55,205 nucleotides of DNA from an uncultured Lentisphaerota bacterium (GCA_903894975.1 CAITSE010000302.1:1-55205); one strand, 5' to 3'; positions 44,148-52,725 are shown, counted from the first letter of the stretch. Numbers and translations: made by a program. Notes: generated by a model from the letters alone, not told the origin.

Positions 44148-45713
44148 CTAGGCCATCTCGCCGTCGCGGTCCAGGATGCCGTGGTCCGTGACCTCGAGGA
44201 TCCGCGTCGCCAGGGAGCCGATCAGGCGATGGTCGTGGGAGACGAAGAGGACGGTATTTTCGAGCTGGGACAGGGCGAAGTTGAGGGCTTCGATGGATTC
44301 CAGGTCCAGGTGATTGGTCGGCTCGTCCAGGATCGTCACGTTGCCGCCTTCTAGCATCATCTTGGCCAGCATGAGCCGGGCCTTCTCGCCGCCGCTGAGG
44401 ACCTGAATTTTCTTGAACACATCGTCGCGACTGAAGAGCATTCGCCCCATGAACGAACGGAGTTCGGTTTCATTCCGCTCCGACTCCGCGGCGTACCGGG
44501 TCAGCCAGTCGAGCGCCGGGCATTCCGCATCCAGGATCTCGCCCGGGTCCTGCGGGAAATACCCGACCTGGACGGTCTCGCCGAACGCGACGGTCCCCTT
44601 GTCCGGCTTGATCAACCCGCACAGGATTTTCAGGAGCGTGGTCTTGCCCACGCCGTTCTTCCCGATGATGGCCACTTTCTCCTTCGGGCCGATGGTGCAG
44701 GAGAAGTTCTTGAACAGGCAGCGGTCGTAACTCTTCGACACCCCTTCCACCTCGATCACCTTGTCGCCGAGGCGACGTTTCGGCGTGAAGCGGATGAACG
44801 GGGAGACGCGCGAACTGGGCTTCATCTCCTGCAGTTCGATTTTCCCCAGGGCCTTCTTCCGGGAGGTGGCCTGCTTGGCCTTGGAAGCGTTGGCGCTGAA
44901 ACGGCTGATGAAGGTCTTCAGATCGTGGATCTGCTTCTCCATCTTCTGGTTGGCCTTTTCCCGCAACTCGCGCATCTCCAGGCTCGCGATCACGAAGTCG
45001 TCGTAATTCCCGGTGAACATGCGGATCTCATGATAGTCCAGGTCCGCGATGTGCGTGCAGACCTGGTTCAGGAAAAAGCGGTCATGGGAGATGACGATGA
45101 CCGTGCCCTCATAGTTCGCCAGAAAATCCACCAGCCATTCGATGGACTCCATGTCGAGATGATTGGTCGGTTCGTCCAGGAGCAGGACGTCGGGATGGGC
45201 GAACAGCACCTGCGCCAGCAGCACCCGCAGCTTGAACCCGCCCTGCAGCGTCCGCATCTCCTTGCTGAAAACATCTTCGGTGAAGCCGAGGCCGGCCAGC
45301 AGTTTGGCGGCGTCGGTTTCCATGGTGTAGCCGCCGGCATGCCCGAACTCGTCCTCGATCACGTGGCACCGTTCGTCTTCCGCCTCGCTCAGGTCCGCCT
45401 TCGAATAGAGGGCTTCCCGTTCCAGGTGCAGGTCCCAGAGTTTCCGGTTGCCCATGTAGACGGTGTCCAGAATCGAAACATCGTCGAACTCCGCGTGATC
45501 CTGGCGCAGATAGCCCAGGGTGCAGTCCCGGCCAATCGAGATCTCACCGTGGGTCGAGGGAATGAGCCCGGCCAGGATTTTCACAAACGTGGATTTGCCG
45601 GAGCCGTTGGCCCCGATCAGCCCGTAGCAGTTGCCCGGGGTGAACTTGACCGTGACATCTTCAAACAGAATGTCCGGTCCGAATCTCTTGGTCAGCTTTG
45701 AGGTGGCGATCAC
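44148..45713 (-). CDS. ABC-F family ATPase (YbiT-like)
   Basis: A 521-residue soluble protein with two ABC ATPase domains and no membrane segments, as in ABC-F translation factors. Domain 1 has Walker A GANGSGKS and domain 2 has GKNGVGKT; the signature motifs are LQGGFKLR and LSGGEKAR; both Walker B motifs are followed by EPTNHLD. The linker between them carries ASKAKQATSRKKALGKIEL and SSRVSPFIRF, typical of the YbiT subgroup. Such proteins bind the ribosomal E site and relieve stalled or idle ribosomes; some give antibiotic resistance, but this subgroup is usually housekeeping. The start is a GTG at 45713. A hairpin with a T8 tract lies 30-60 bases upstream. Confidence 0.9.
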   Translation of the reverse strand: MIATSKLTKRFGPDILFEDVTVKFTPGNCYGLIGANGSGKSTFVKILAGLIPSTHGEISIGRDCTLGYLRQDHAEFDDVSILDTVYMGNRKLWDLHLEREALYSKADLSEAEDERCHVIEDEFGHAGGYTMETDAAKLLAGLGFTEDVFSKEMRTLQGGFKLRVLLAQVLFAHPDVLLLDEPTNHLDMESIEWLVDFLANYEGTVIVISHDRFFLNQVCTHIADLDYHEIRMFTGNYDDFVIASLEMRELREKANQKMEKQIHDLKTFISRFSANASKAKQATSRKKALGKIELQEMKPSSRVSPFIRFTPKRRLGDKVIEVEGVSKSYDRCLFKNFSCTIGPKEKVAIIGKNGVGKTTLLKILCGLIKPDKGTVAFGETVQVGYFPQDPGEILDAECPALDWLTRYAAESERNETELRSFMGRMLFSRDDVFKKIQVLSGGEKARLMLAKMMLEGGNVTILDEPTNHLDLESIEALNFALSQLENTVLFVSHDHRLIGSLATRILEVTDHGILDRDGEMA

Positions 45714-45743
45714 GGCGGCAGTCCCATCCTTGCAAAATCAGGC

Positions 45744-45775
45744 AAAAAAAAGGCCGCCGCGGTAGCCGGAAGGCC
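45744..45775 (-). terminator. Intrinsic terminator or leader attenuator upstream of the ABC-F gene
   Basis: On the minus strand: GGCC, an internal TT, CCG, a seven-base loop, CGG, one base, GGCC, then eight Ts. The stem is seven base pairs with a small internal loop. It lies 112 bases after the stop of the YafK-like gene and 30 bases before the ABC-F start. It could end the YafK transcript or attenuate the ABC-F gene; the sequence does not decide. Confidence 0.55.
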
Positions 45776-45813
45776 ACCCGACGGAAGACGTATACTATAG
45801 CCGCACATCAAAC

Positions 45814-45871
45814 AGAAACGGGTCGAAGACCCTCGCCAAGGGGTTCGGGGGCGCGCGAACTGCGCCCCCGA
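45814..45871. repeat. Double-hairpin repeat element, copy 2
   Basis: GAAACGGGTCGAAGACCCTC with the hairpin GGGTC-GAA-GACCC (45820-45832), then TCGGGGGCGCG and TGCGCCCCCGA (45845-45871). It parallels copy 1 at 11256-11314 in sequence and arrangement, and also lies just past the 3' end of a minus-strand gene. Confidence 0.65.
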
Positions 45872-45887
45872 CGGCATGGGCTGGCGC

Positions 45888-46565
45888 CTATTTTTTGAGA
45901 GCGTACCCGGCCAGTTCCGCTTTGATTTTTTCGTAGAGCGACGGCAGCCAGGCCGGGGCTCCGGGAGCAGGCCCGAGGTTCGCGTGACGGCGGAACTCGC
46001 ACGGACTCAGGATCACCTGAATATTCGACAGGCCGGTACGCGCGGCCAGCACGAACAACTCTTCCGCCGCGGGATCGCCCATGGCCAGGCAGCCGATGGA
46101 GACGGCGTTGCCATGGATCATGATGTCGCCGCCGAGCGTAGTCCGGCCGTCGAGTTTCGCCTGAGCGCGGTCGAAGTCATTGGGGTAATTGACCCGCAGC
46201 GAGAGGTGGTAGCGGCTGTTCGGGTTCAGGGATTCGATGCGGTACAGCCCTTCCGGCACCTGCCGGTCGCCCTCCCGGAGCTTGGGCCCGGCGTTGCCGC
46301 TGGCGGCCAGGATCGGGTAAGTCCGGATCAGGCGGTACGGGCCGGTCGCGGCCGCCGCGTAGAGCTGCAACTCCCGTTCCTGCTTGAGCCCGATCAGCGT
46401 CGCCCTGGCCGGAGGATAAGGAATGCCGGCGGCCTTGAAATGCGGCGCCAGCCGCGCCTCCGCGGCCGCGCCGAACTGGGTCACGCGGTCATCGACGCTC
46501 GCGGATTGGACCTGGGTAGAGAGTGACATAAAGAAGAGAAGAACAATCGGGCACAATCGATTCAT
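45888..46565 (-). CDS. YafK-like L,D-transpeptidase-fold protein
   Basis: A 225-residue exported protein with a signal peptide (core CPIVLLFFMSLS). The YkuD catalytic region reads IMIHGNAVSIGCLAMGD with His151 and Cys159. The block NPNSRYHLSLRVNYPNDFDRA is typical of the YafK/DpaA subgroup, which in E. coli cuts the bond between Braun's lipoprotein and peptidoglycan. Start MNRLCPIV, 18 codons inside the longest frame; no good ribosome site is visible. Upstream is a 19-bp inverted repeat; downstream is the double-hairpin element. Likely acts in the periplasm on cross-linked wall. Confidence 0.85.
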   Translation of the reverse strand: MNRLCPIVLLFFMSLSTQVQSASVDDRVTQFGAAAEARLAPHFKAAGIPYPPARATLIGLKQERELQLYAAAATGPYRLIRTYPILAASGNAGPKLREGDRQVPEGLYRIESLNPNSRYHLSLRVNYPNDFDRAQAKLDGRTTLGGDIMIHGNAVSIGCLAMGDPAAEELFVLAARTGLSNIQVILSPCEFRRHANLGPAPGAPAWLPSLYEKIKAELAGYALKK

Positions 46566-46600
46566 CGGTTTGGCTGCAACTTTCCAAATCACCAGTCGTT

Positions 46601-46671
46601 TTTGCCACAAAGAACACATGGAATGAATGGAGATTCTTCTTCTTTATGTTCTATGTGTTCTTTGTGGCAAA
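46601..46671. repeat. Perfect 19-bp inverted repeat
   Basis: The left arm TTTGCCACAAAGAACACAT (46601-46619) and the right arm ATGTGTTCTTTGTGGCAAA (46653-46671) are exact reverse complements, separated by 33 bases. It lies 35 bases before the YafK-like start codon and could fold as a large hairpin in the leader RNA or bind a dimeric protein. Its CACAAAGAACACA unit resembles the fragment near 5297-5310. Confidence 0.8.
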
Positions 46672-46722
46672 TTTCTATTTCAACCCGATACCGCCTCGTT
46701 ATGGCAAGTTCTCGCTCCAGAC

Positions 46723-47895
46723 TCACATCCGGCCGCGGGCGCGGCCGGCGATGCGGTTCCAGAGGTCCAGGGGCGAGCGAATGCGGATGGCGTGGCGCGG
46801 GCAGGCTTCGACGCAGCAGAGACAGAGGATGCAAGCGCGCTCATTCACCGTGTTCGGCCGTTGCGAGTGATCGGCCCGGGCGCGAATGGCCCGGCGCGGG
46901 CAAATGCCGATGCAGATGCCGCAGGCAACGCACAGTTTTTGGTCGATTGCCGGGCGAAACCGCAGCAGGCGGCTAACCAGTTGGAAAAGTGATTCGGGAA
47001 TGTACCGGAGCAGGCGCGTGTCCGGCTGCTTCAGGCGGACGGCGGCGAGACGAGCCAGACCGTCGCCCAGAAGCTCGATGTGCGCCAGCCGGGTTTCGCC
47101 GGCGCCGGTTTCCCGGGCGCGCTTGAGCATGGGCACACTTTCCGGGTTCAGGCCGAGGGTGCGGACGCAGACGGCGTCCACGGCCACGGCATCGGCCGCG
47201 GCCAGAAGCACACCGACCGGGCGGGGCGTGCCGTTGGCCGGCCCCTCCCCTTCCATGGCCACCACGGCGTCCACCACGGTCAGGGCCGGCTTGACCTGAA
47301 CGTACCAGTCGGCTAGGAACCGGCTCATGGCGGCGGGGGACGGATGGCGGGCGTGGCACATGGCCTTGGCCTCGCCGCAGGCCAGGCCGAACAGGTTTTT
47401 CATGGCGCAGGTCATGGTGGTGAGGCCATGGGTCTTGAGCTTGGGCAGCGAGATCAGCACGTCCACCTCGGAGAACCAAGAGGGCACGGGCAACGCGTCC
47501 TCGCCCACAGGCATCGGCGTCACGGCATCCTCGAACGATTTCAGTTCGGCGCCGGCAAGTTCCGCGGCCACCGCCATGCCGGTCTTTTCCCAGAGAATGG
47601 CTTCGGAATGCATGCCGGCGGGGCTGTCGCCGATCCAGACCCGGGCCGCCCCGGCCTCGCGGCAGAGCACGGCCAAGGCCCGGACCAGTTCCGGATGGGT
47701 CGTGACCGCCTGTTCCGGCGGCCTCGCGCTGAGCAGGTTGGGCTTAAGCAGGACGGTCTGCCCCGGATGGACAAAACGGGCGATGCCGCCTAGGAGATCC
47801 ACGGCGCGACGGACGGCGGCATCAACCGTGTTCGGCCCGTAGTCCGCGCATTCCGTGACTACCACCGGCGTTGGGGTTGAATCTGGGGAAGACAT
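46723..47895 (-). CDS. DUF362 protein with two C-terminal 4Fe-4S clusters
   Basis: A 390-residue protein. Residues about 10-290 are a DUF362 domain: VLLKPNLLSARPPEQAVTTHP, GDSPAG, then VISLPKLKTHGLTTMTCAMKNLFG. The C-terminal 80 residues hold two bacterial-ferredoxin-type clusters, CVACGICIGICP and CILCLCCVEACP. DUF362 iron-sulfur proteins are widespread in anaerobes; one group is linked to selenium or metal handling, but the reaction is not established. The ATG at 47895 is preferred; an in-frame GTG two codons earlier is possible. The GATCCGTCC repeat lies upstream. Function unknown, probably a redox enzyme in the cytoplasm. Confidence 0.82.
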   Translation of the reverse strand: MSSPDSTPTPVVVTECADYGPNTVDAAVRRAVDLLGGIARFVHPGQTVLLKPNLLSARPPEQAVTTHPELVRALAVLCREAGAARVWIGDSPAGMHSEAILWEKTGMAVAAELAGAELKSFEDAVTPMPVGEDALPVPSWFSEVDVLISLPKLKTHGLTTMTCAMKNLFGLACGEAKAMCHARHPSPAAMSRFLADWYVQVKPALTVVDAVVAMEGEGPANGTPRPVGVLLAAADAVAVDAVCVRTLGLNPESVPMLKRARETGAGETRLAHIELLGDGLARLAAVRLKQPDTRLLRYIPESLFQLVSRLLRFRPAIDQKLCVACGICIGICPRRAIRARADHSQRPNTVNERACILCLCCVEACPRHAIRIRSPLDLWNRIAGRARGRM

Positions 47896-47929
47896 CTTCA
47901 CTCAATGGCTCAGGCGGAAGGGGGGCTAT

Positions 47930-48024
47930 GGTCTGTGGGTCTGTGGGGGAGCTTGATCCGTCCGATCCGTCCGATCCGTCCAATCCGTCAGATCTGACTG
48001 ATCAAACATCACAGACCACGGGCC
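47930..48024. repeat. GATCCGTCC nonamer array between inverted GTCTGTGG arms
   Basis: GGTCTGTGGGTCTGTGG (47930-47946) at the left and CATCACAGACCACGGGCC (48007-48024) at the right are roughly inverted. Between them are nonamers GATCCGTCC (three perfect copies, 47955-47981), then AATCCGTCA and GATCTGACT. The block lies between the DUF362 gene and the DUF4175-like gene, both minus-strand. Confidence 0.75.
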
Positions 48025-48027
48025 AAA

Positions 48028-51000
48028 TCACGGTTTGCTCTTTCCCGCTTCGCCGAGGTTGCGGTAGTATTCTTTGAGCATTTCCCGGTAGGATTCGTCC
48101 TTGATCTGATCCAGGTCCGCATCGCCCCAGACATTGCGTCCGGCGGTGTCGGCCGCAGCGCCTTCCAGGGCCAGCGGCATGGAGGAGCCGGAGGCCAGTT
48201 CGACCTGGCTGGTCTGAAGATGTTTGATCACCTTGCGGCTGAGGGAACCGTACTCGGGGCGGGCGGCGTCTTCGATCTCGCGTAATCCCCGGGCGGCCTG
48301 GCCCAGCCCGCCGCTTTCCAGATAAAGCAGGCGCGCCTTGGTGTACATGGCCTCGGTCTCCCGGCGCAGGGGCGTGACCTTGCCGGCATGGTCAGCCATG
48401 CCCTGGTCCCGCCGCGGCGCCTGCCCGAACAGGCCGACGCTCTCGGATTCGCCGCCAAGCTTGCCGCCGCCAGTGGCCTTGGCGTTCATGGTGGAATCGT
48501 CGGCCTCCTCCACCTGCCCTTTCTGGAACGGATCTTTGGTGAAACGCGCGCCGGTCTCGCGCCCTTCCAACCCCTTGACCTTGTTCTCAACCACCTCGCC
48601 GTTGCTCTGTCCCTCGCGGCCGGCGCCGCTGCGGCCGGTCATCTCATTGTCGTTCGGCTTCATGTTGCCGGACTTGCCCTTGGCGGAGAAGTTCGGCATC
48701 GGCCCGTCCATGATCGCCCAGCCCATTTCGGCGTCGGCCATCATGTTGTTGCCGGTGGTGTCCTGCGACTTCTCCTCGATGTCCTTGGCCTGGTCCAGAA
48801 GCTGGCCGACAATGTCCTCGAGCTCGTCCGGGAGCGGCACCAGCGGCATGTTGGGAAATTCATCGGCGTCAAAGGCTTCCATGTTCCAGTTAATGTTGTC
48901 CGGCACGTCCGGAAGCCACATCTCCACGTCCTTGACGCGTTCTTTGGCGGAGCGGATGGCGTCCAGCAACGCATCCTCTTTCTGGACCGCGATTTCGACG
49001 GACGGCTCGTTGGCGCTGTTCATGGCCTGCTGGACGTCTTCGAAAATCTCGCGCATCTTGCCGTTGAGTTCATTGGCCACGGGCAGTTCGGGGAACTGGA
49101 AGAGGTCGTTGGCGAGCTTCTCGATGAGGTCCTTCATGGCCTCCTGCTGCTTGTCCATCTCCTTGAGCTTTTCCCGGATGCCGGCATCCATCTTGCCCTG
49201 GCGCCCCAGCTCGTTGGTGGCCTCGACGATGCCTTTCTGTTGTTTTTCCAGGTCGGCCAGGGCCGCGGCCATCTCCTTGAGTTTTTCCTCGGCTTTGCTG
49301 ACGATCTCTTTGGCGCTCTTGACGTTCCAGCGATTGAGCAGGTCCAGGCCGAGCAGGAGCTGCTTTAGAATTTCCTTCTGCCGTTCGAGGGCGGGCGGCA
49401 GGCTGGCGCCTTCCAGTGCCTCCGCGGCCAGGACCATGCCCTCGTACACTTTTTTCTCCTGCATCAATGCTCGCACCTGGCGCAAGACGTCGGCAAACCC
49501 GTCGTCCTGGGCCTCGCCTTGGGCTTCGAGCAGCGTGGCGGAAAGTTCGAGGAAGGTCGAGAGCTGAGAGGCGATGACATCCTCCTCCTTGGCCAGCAGC
49601 GGCGGCTTGACCTCAGGCGGGGCATCGCCCTTGACCAGGTGCGCGGTGGCGGCCAGGTTCTTCTGCTGCCCGCCGCAAACCTGGCGGAAGAGCGCGACCA
49701 CGTCCCGCCGGTTTTCGTGCAGCGTCTCCTGTCCGGTGGCGTTCTGGATTCCGGTGAGCCGGGTCAGGATGACGCGCTGGACCGGCAGGCCGGCCTCTAA
49801 TTTCAGCGGCCGCAGATTGACGCCGGCGGCAGCGGCTTCCTCCAACAGGCGCACGGCTTCCGGCATTTCTTTTTTCTCCAATTCCGCGAGGGTGCCCGCC
49901 AGTTCGCCAAGACCGTCGGGATGGGCGATGAGTTCTTGAGCCTGCTCCCGGACTTTGCGCTGGTTCTGGTGCAGCGCCTGAAGGGGCGCATTGGCCAGCG
50001 GTGTGCCCTTGCGCGCCGACGCCACCTGCTTCTCTCCGCCCTGAAGCGTCTCCTGCTGCAGCCGGATCAGCGACGCCAGGCCGGTCTTGGCCGCGTCCTC
50101 GGCTTTTTTACGGGCATCGGCCGCCTGCTGCGGTTCTTCGACACTGATTTCGAGCACCGGCGAATACCCGCGCTGTCGAGCCGCGTCCGGTCGGCCATCT
50201 TCGGCGAATACCCGCAGCGACGTGCGCTGGCCGGGCGGCACATTGAGCTCGGCAACCTGGACCATAAAGGTGCCAGTCAGCTCCAGCGCCGCCTTCGGGC
50301 CGGCGGCAGGTTCCATCCGGAGCGGGCGCCAGCCCTTGGCCGGATCCCCCACCGCTTCCAGGCCGGTTTGTTTCAGCCCGCGGTCGTCCCGCGCCTGCCA
50401 GACCACGGCGAACCTCCCCAGCGGCGGCAGCTTGATGCGGAGCGGCGTCTCCGCCAGGCGCACCACCGGGATCTGGTCGGGAACCACGGCCACCGGCAAC
50501 GGCACGGTATTGGCCAACCCGCCGGAACCAGTCAGGGTCAGCACCGGCGACCCGGCGTCGGCGGCGGTGAAGGTGACGGCAAACGTGCGGAGTTCGCAGC
50601 GGCCGGCGGCGGGATTGCGGCCGGTGGCATCGGCAGCGACCACGGCGGTTTGGAGCGGGGTGTCGGCCTGGCCGCGCACCGTCAGTTTCGACCCGGCCGG
50701 CACCGCCACGGGCTTGGCGGCCGTGGCCTCGCGCGGCCCGAACTGGAACGGCTTCAGCCCGAGATAGGCCGGCGGTTCCGCCGCGGCCTCCCAGGAAACC
50801 AGCGCCGGCGGCGCCGCGATCCCGACCTTGAACCACGCCGACCGGTCCTGGCCGGCCCGAACCCGGTACTCGCACGGCTGGTAGATCTGCGGAATCCGCG
50901 CCTCCAGCCGGTGCGCCGGCACCGCGTCGCCGGACACGACCGGCGCCAGTTCCGCCCCGGGCATGCCGGTCATGACAAGCTGCTGGGCCGGCCGGTTCGC

Positions 51001-51723
51001 ACCCCGGACTTCCAGGGTCACCACGCCCTTGCCCCATTTCTCCAGAAAGCCCAAAACCTCCGCCTGAACCACCACGGTGTCGCCGCTCCGGACCGTGGTC
51101 GATTCCGGCATGACCCGGCGCAGCACCAGCCGATCGGCACCGGCTTGCGGACGGGACGGCGAGGAAAGCCGCGCCAGGCCGGACTTCAACCGTTCCGGCG
51201 CGAAAACCGCCGCGCCGGCCAGCAGCGTGAACATGGCCGCGGCCACCCACAAGGCCCGGACCAACCGCCCCGGCACGGGGAAACGAAGCCGCATCACCCC
51301 GTCCCAGTCGGCCTTGCCAAGCATGGCTTCCACCAGGACTGCCGGCGCCGGCCCGGACGCCCCGGCGACCGGGTCCGTCATCTGCACGGCATTGACCAGA
51401 AGATTCCGTTGCGTCCCGTCCTGCGCCAGTCTTTCCAGGCGCAGCGCGGTGGCCGCCGCCGATTCCCGGCGCAGCCAGGCGGTCAGTCCCGTCGCGATCC
51501 CGGCGGCCGCCAGTCCCAGCAGCGCGGCATCCCAGCTCCAGGCCAGCCAGGACGGGATCCAGACCAGCGCGTCCAGAATGACAAACAGCATGACCAGGAC
51601 GCAGGCCGCGGCCAGGATGACGCCCAGGCTTTCCGCCGCTACGAGCCGTCGGCGCCGGGCGGCTTCCTGCCGGATCAGCCCGCGCAACTGTTCCATTCGG
51701 GGTGGGCGGTTCGTGTCATCCAT
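48028..51723 (-). CDS. DUF4175-like giant membrane protein with coiled-coil C-terminal half
   Basis: A 1231-residue protein. Two or three hydrophobic segments lie near residues 30-52, 60-80 and about 153-173, then a large periplasmic beta-rich part (about 190-520: ADRLVLRRVMPESTTVRSGDTVVV, AHRLEARIPQIYQ, PPAYLGLKPF). The remainder (about 530-1231) is highly charged and helical, with long coiled-coil stretches (KEKLKEMAAALADLEKQQKGI and EKLKEMDKQQEAMKDLIEKL), and ends in a Gly/Asn/Asp-rich linker and LKEYYRNLGEAGK. This is the DUF4175 / 'low-complexity alpha-proteobacterial' type seen beside MoxR-BatA clusters in PVC bacteria; no such partner is here. Role unknown. Confidence 0.75.
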   Translation of the reverse strand: MDDTNRPPRMEQLRGLIRQEAARRRRLVAAESLGVILAAACVLVMLFVILDALVWIPSWLAWSWDAALLGLAAAGIATGLTAWLRRESAAATALRLERLAQDGTQRNLLVNAVQMTDPVAGASGPAPAVLVEAMLGKADWDGVMRLRFPVPGRLVRALWVAAAMFTLLAGAAVFAPERLKSGLARLSSPSRPQAGADRLVLRRVMPESTTVRSGDTVVVQAEVLGFLEKWGKGVVTLEVRGANRPAQQLVMTGMPGAELAPVVSGDAVPAHRLEARIPQIYQPCEYRVRAGQDRSAWFKVGIAAPPALVSWEAAAEPPAYLGLKPFQFGPREATAAKPVAVPAGSKLTVRGQADTPLQTAVVAADATGRNPAAGRCELRTFAVTFTAADAGSPVLTLTGSGGLANTVPLPVAVVPDQIPVVRLAETPLRIKLPPLGRFAVVWQARDDRGLKQTGLEAVGDPAKGWRPLRMEPAAGPKAALELTGTFMVQVAELNVPPGQRTSLRVFAEDGRPDAARQRGYSPVLEISVEEPQQAADARKKAEDAAKTGLASLIRLQQETLQGGEKQVASARKGTPLANAPLQALHQNQRKVREQAQELIAHPDGLGELAGTLAELEKKEMPEAVRLLEEAAAAGVNLRPLKLEAGLPVQRVILTRLTGIQNATGQETLHENRRDVVALFRQVCGGQQKNLAATAHLVKGDAPPEVKPPLLAKEEDVIASQLSTFLELSATLLEAQGEAQDDGFADVLRQVRALMQEKKVYEGMVLAAEALEGASLPPALERQKEILKQLLLGLDLLNRWNVKSAKEIVSKAEEKLKEMAAALADLEKQQKGIVEATNELGRQGKMDAGIREKLKEMDKQQEAMKDLIEKLANDLFQFPELPVANELNGKMREIFEDVQQAMNSANEPSVEIAVQKEDALLDAIRSAKERVKDVEMWLPDVPDNINWNMEAFDADEFPNMPLVPLPDELEDIVGQLLDQAKDIEEKSQDTTGNNMMADAEMGWAIMDGPMPNFSAKGKSGNMKPNDNEMTGRSGAGREGQSNGEVVENKVKGLEGRETGARFTKDPFQKGQVEEADDSTMNAKATGGGKLGGESESVGLFGQAPRRDQGMADHAGKVTPLRRETEAMYTKARLLYLESGGLGQAARGLREIEDAARPEYGSLSRKVIKHLQTSQVELASGSSMPLALEGAAADTAGRNVWGDADLDQIKDESYREMLKEYYRNLGEAGKSKP

Positions 51724-51780
51724 GGTAGCTCATCGCCGGCCGGGTTCGGAGTTCCGCCTTCAGGCGGGGCCGCCGCGCCG

Positions 51781-52230
51781 TTATAGGGTTTCGGGTTTGG
51801 CGTATTTCCGCTTGAGCAACTCGATGTCTTGCTGATCCTGGGGACGACCGACGGCTTCCTTGGAGCGGAGCAAATCCTCTGAGCCCACGCACTGAATGGA
51901 GACTCCCCGCTCCACGACCACTCTGGCGCAGGCCGCCACCTCGGCAAACGTCCGCAACCCCGGCGGGGCGAGGTGGAATTGCAGGACGCCCCAGGGAGTC
52001 TGGTACGTCTGGACAAAGTTTTCCCCATGCTTGCCCAAGGGCAAAACGGGACCATCCAGCCACTCTTTCAGCGCCTCATTCAGTTTCTGGAAGTTGTCCT
52101 CATCCCGCGGAGGAATGAAGAGATCCCAGTCCATCGTGAAGCGCGGCAACCCCTCAAGGCGCATGGCCTGGCCGCCAATGACCAGGTAGCGGACGTTGGC
52201 GTCATTAAGTCGTTCCAGCACCGGAATCAT
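51781..52230 (-). CDS. Nucleotidyltransferase (MNT/AbiEii-like, DUF6036 type)
   Basis: A 149-residue protein with a minimal nucleotidyltransferase core: YLVIGGQAMRLEGLPRFTMDWDLFI gives the GG-motif and the DxD-type metal pair (Asp of MDWD). It ends with GSEDLLRSKEAVGRPQDQQDIELLKRKY, typical of DUF6036-like proteins that pair with a small partner. Such pairs often behave as toxin-antitoxin modules where the transferase modifies its partner or tRNA. The start at MIPVLERL overlaps the upstream small gene by 26 bp; a longer frame (52272) overlaps more. Same operon as the 75-residue protein. Confidence 0.82.
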   Translation of the reverse strand: MIPVLERLNDANVRYLVIGGQAMRLEGLPRFTMDWDLFIPPRDEDNFQKLNEALKEWLDGPVLPLGKHGENFVQTYQTPWGVLQFHLAPPGLRTFAEVAACARVVVERGVSIQCVGSEDLLRSKEAVGRPQDQQDIELLKRKYAKPETL

Positions 52231-52432
52231 GGGTGTTCTTAATCTGCCATTGCTCTGGCGGGAGGCTGGCAAGCTTGAGCCGTTGTTCGCTCTTCCACCG
52301 GTTCATTTCGGCATAGGAGCGGAAAGCGATACGGGTCAGACCGGGGATGCGCACGGCGTAAGGAAGTGGCTGAACCTGCGGATGGCGGGCCCAGAAATCA
52401 ATCTTGGCATGGATGTCGTCGGTCCGTTTCAC
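52205..52432 (-). CDS. Small partner protein of the nucleotidyltransferase
   Basis: A 75-residue basic protein: MKRTDDIHAKIDFWARHPQV, LPYAVRIPGLTRIAF, YAEMNRWKSEQRLKLASLP. I do not recognise a family beyond a general resemblance to small partners of MNT-type transferases with a YAEMNRW-like motif. The stop lies 26 bases inside the transferase gene, so the two are translated in a coupled way. It may be the antitoxin or an adaptor, but either direction is inference. Confidence 0.6.
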   Translation of the reverse strand: MKRTDDIHAKIDFWARHPQVQPLPYAVRIPGLTRIAFRSYAEMNRWKSEQRLKLASLPPEQWQIKNTHDSGAGTT

Positions 52433-52563
52433 GAAAAGCTATTCCTCGCGGCGGGAATCCTCGTTTGCCGCAGGATACTGTAGCACGGCTGAGCGGTTGC
52501 CGCGACAGCCGGATTTCCCGGCGACGTAATCCCTCAGTTATGAGAGGGGGCCAGAGTTAGAAA

Positions 52564-52674
52564 GGTCTGTGGCCTGTGGTCTGTGGGCCTGTGAGGAAAG
52601 CGTGGACAAGAACAAAACCTTCGATTCTCCGTCTTCCTCTTTACCACCAGCCACAGGCCTACAGACCACAGACC
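52564..52674. repeat. Inverted GTCTGTGG arms
   Basis: The left arm (52564-52596) has GGTCTGTGGCCTGTGG and GTCTGTGGGCCTGTGAGG. The right arm (52644-52674) has CCACCAGCCACAGGCC and TACAGACCACAGACC. They pair imperfectly and lie 47 bases apart, between the nucleotidyltransferase operon and the GH101/129-like gene. The same unit is at 47930-48024. Confidence 0.7.
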
Positions 52675-52725
52675 TCTTGTAACTTGAGCCATTACCCCGG
52701 CGACGCCGGCCCCCTGCCACCGCTT

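Noticed and set aside
49921-51786. A 621-codon frame antisense to the DUF4175-like gene
   Set aside because: Arg/Gly/Pro/Gln-rich shadow translation without domains; the minus-strand gene is continuous.
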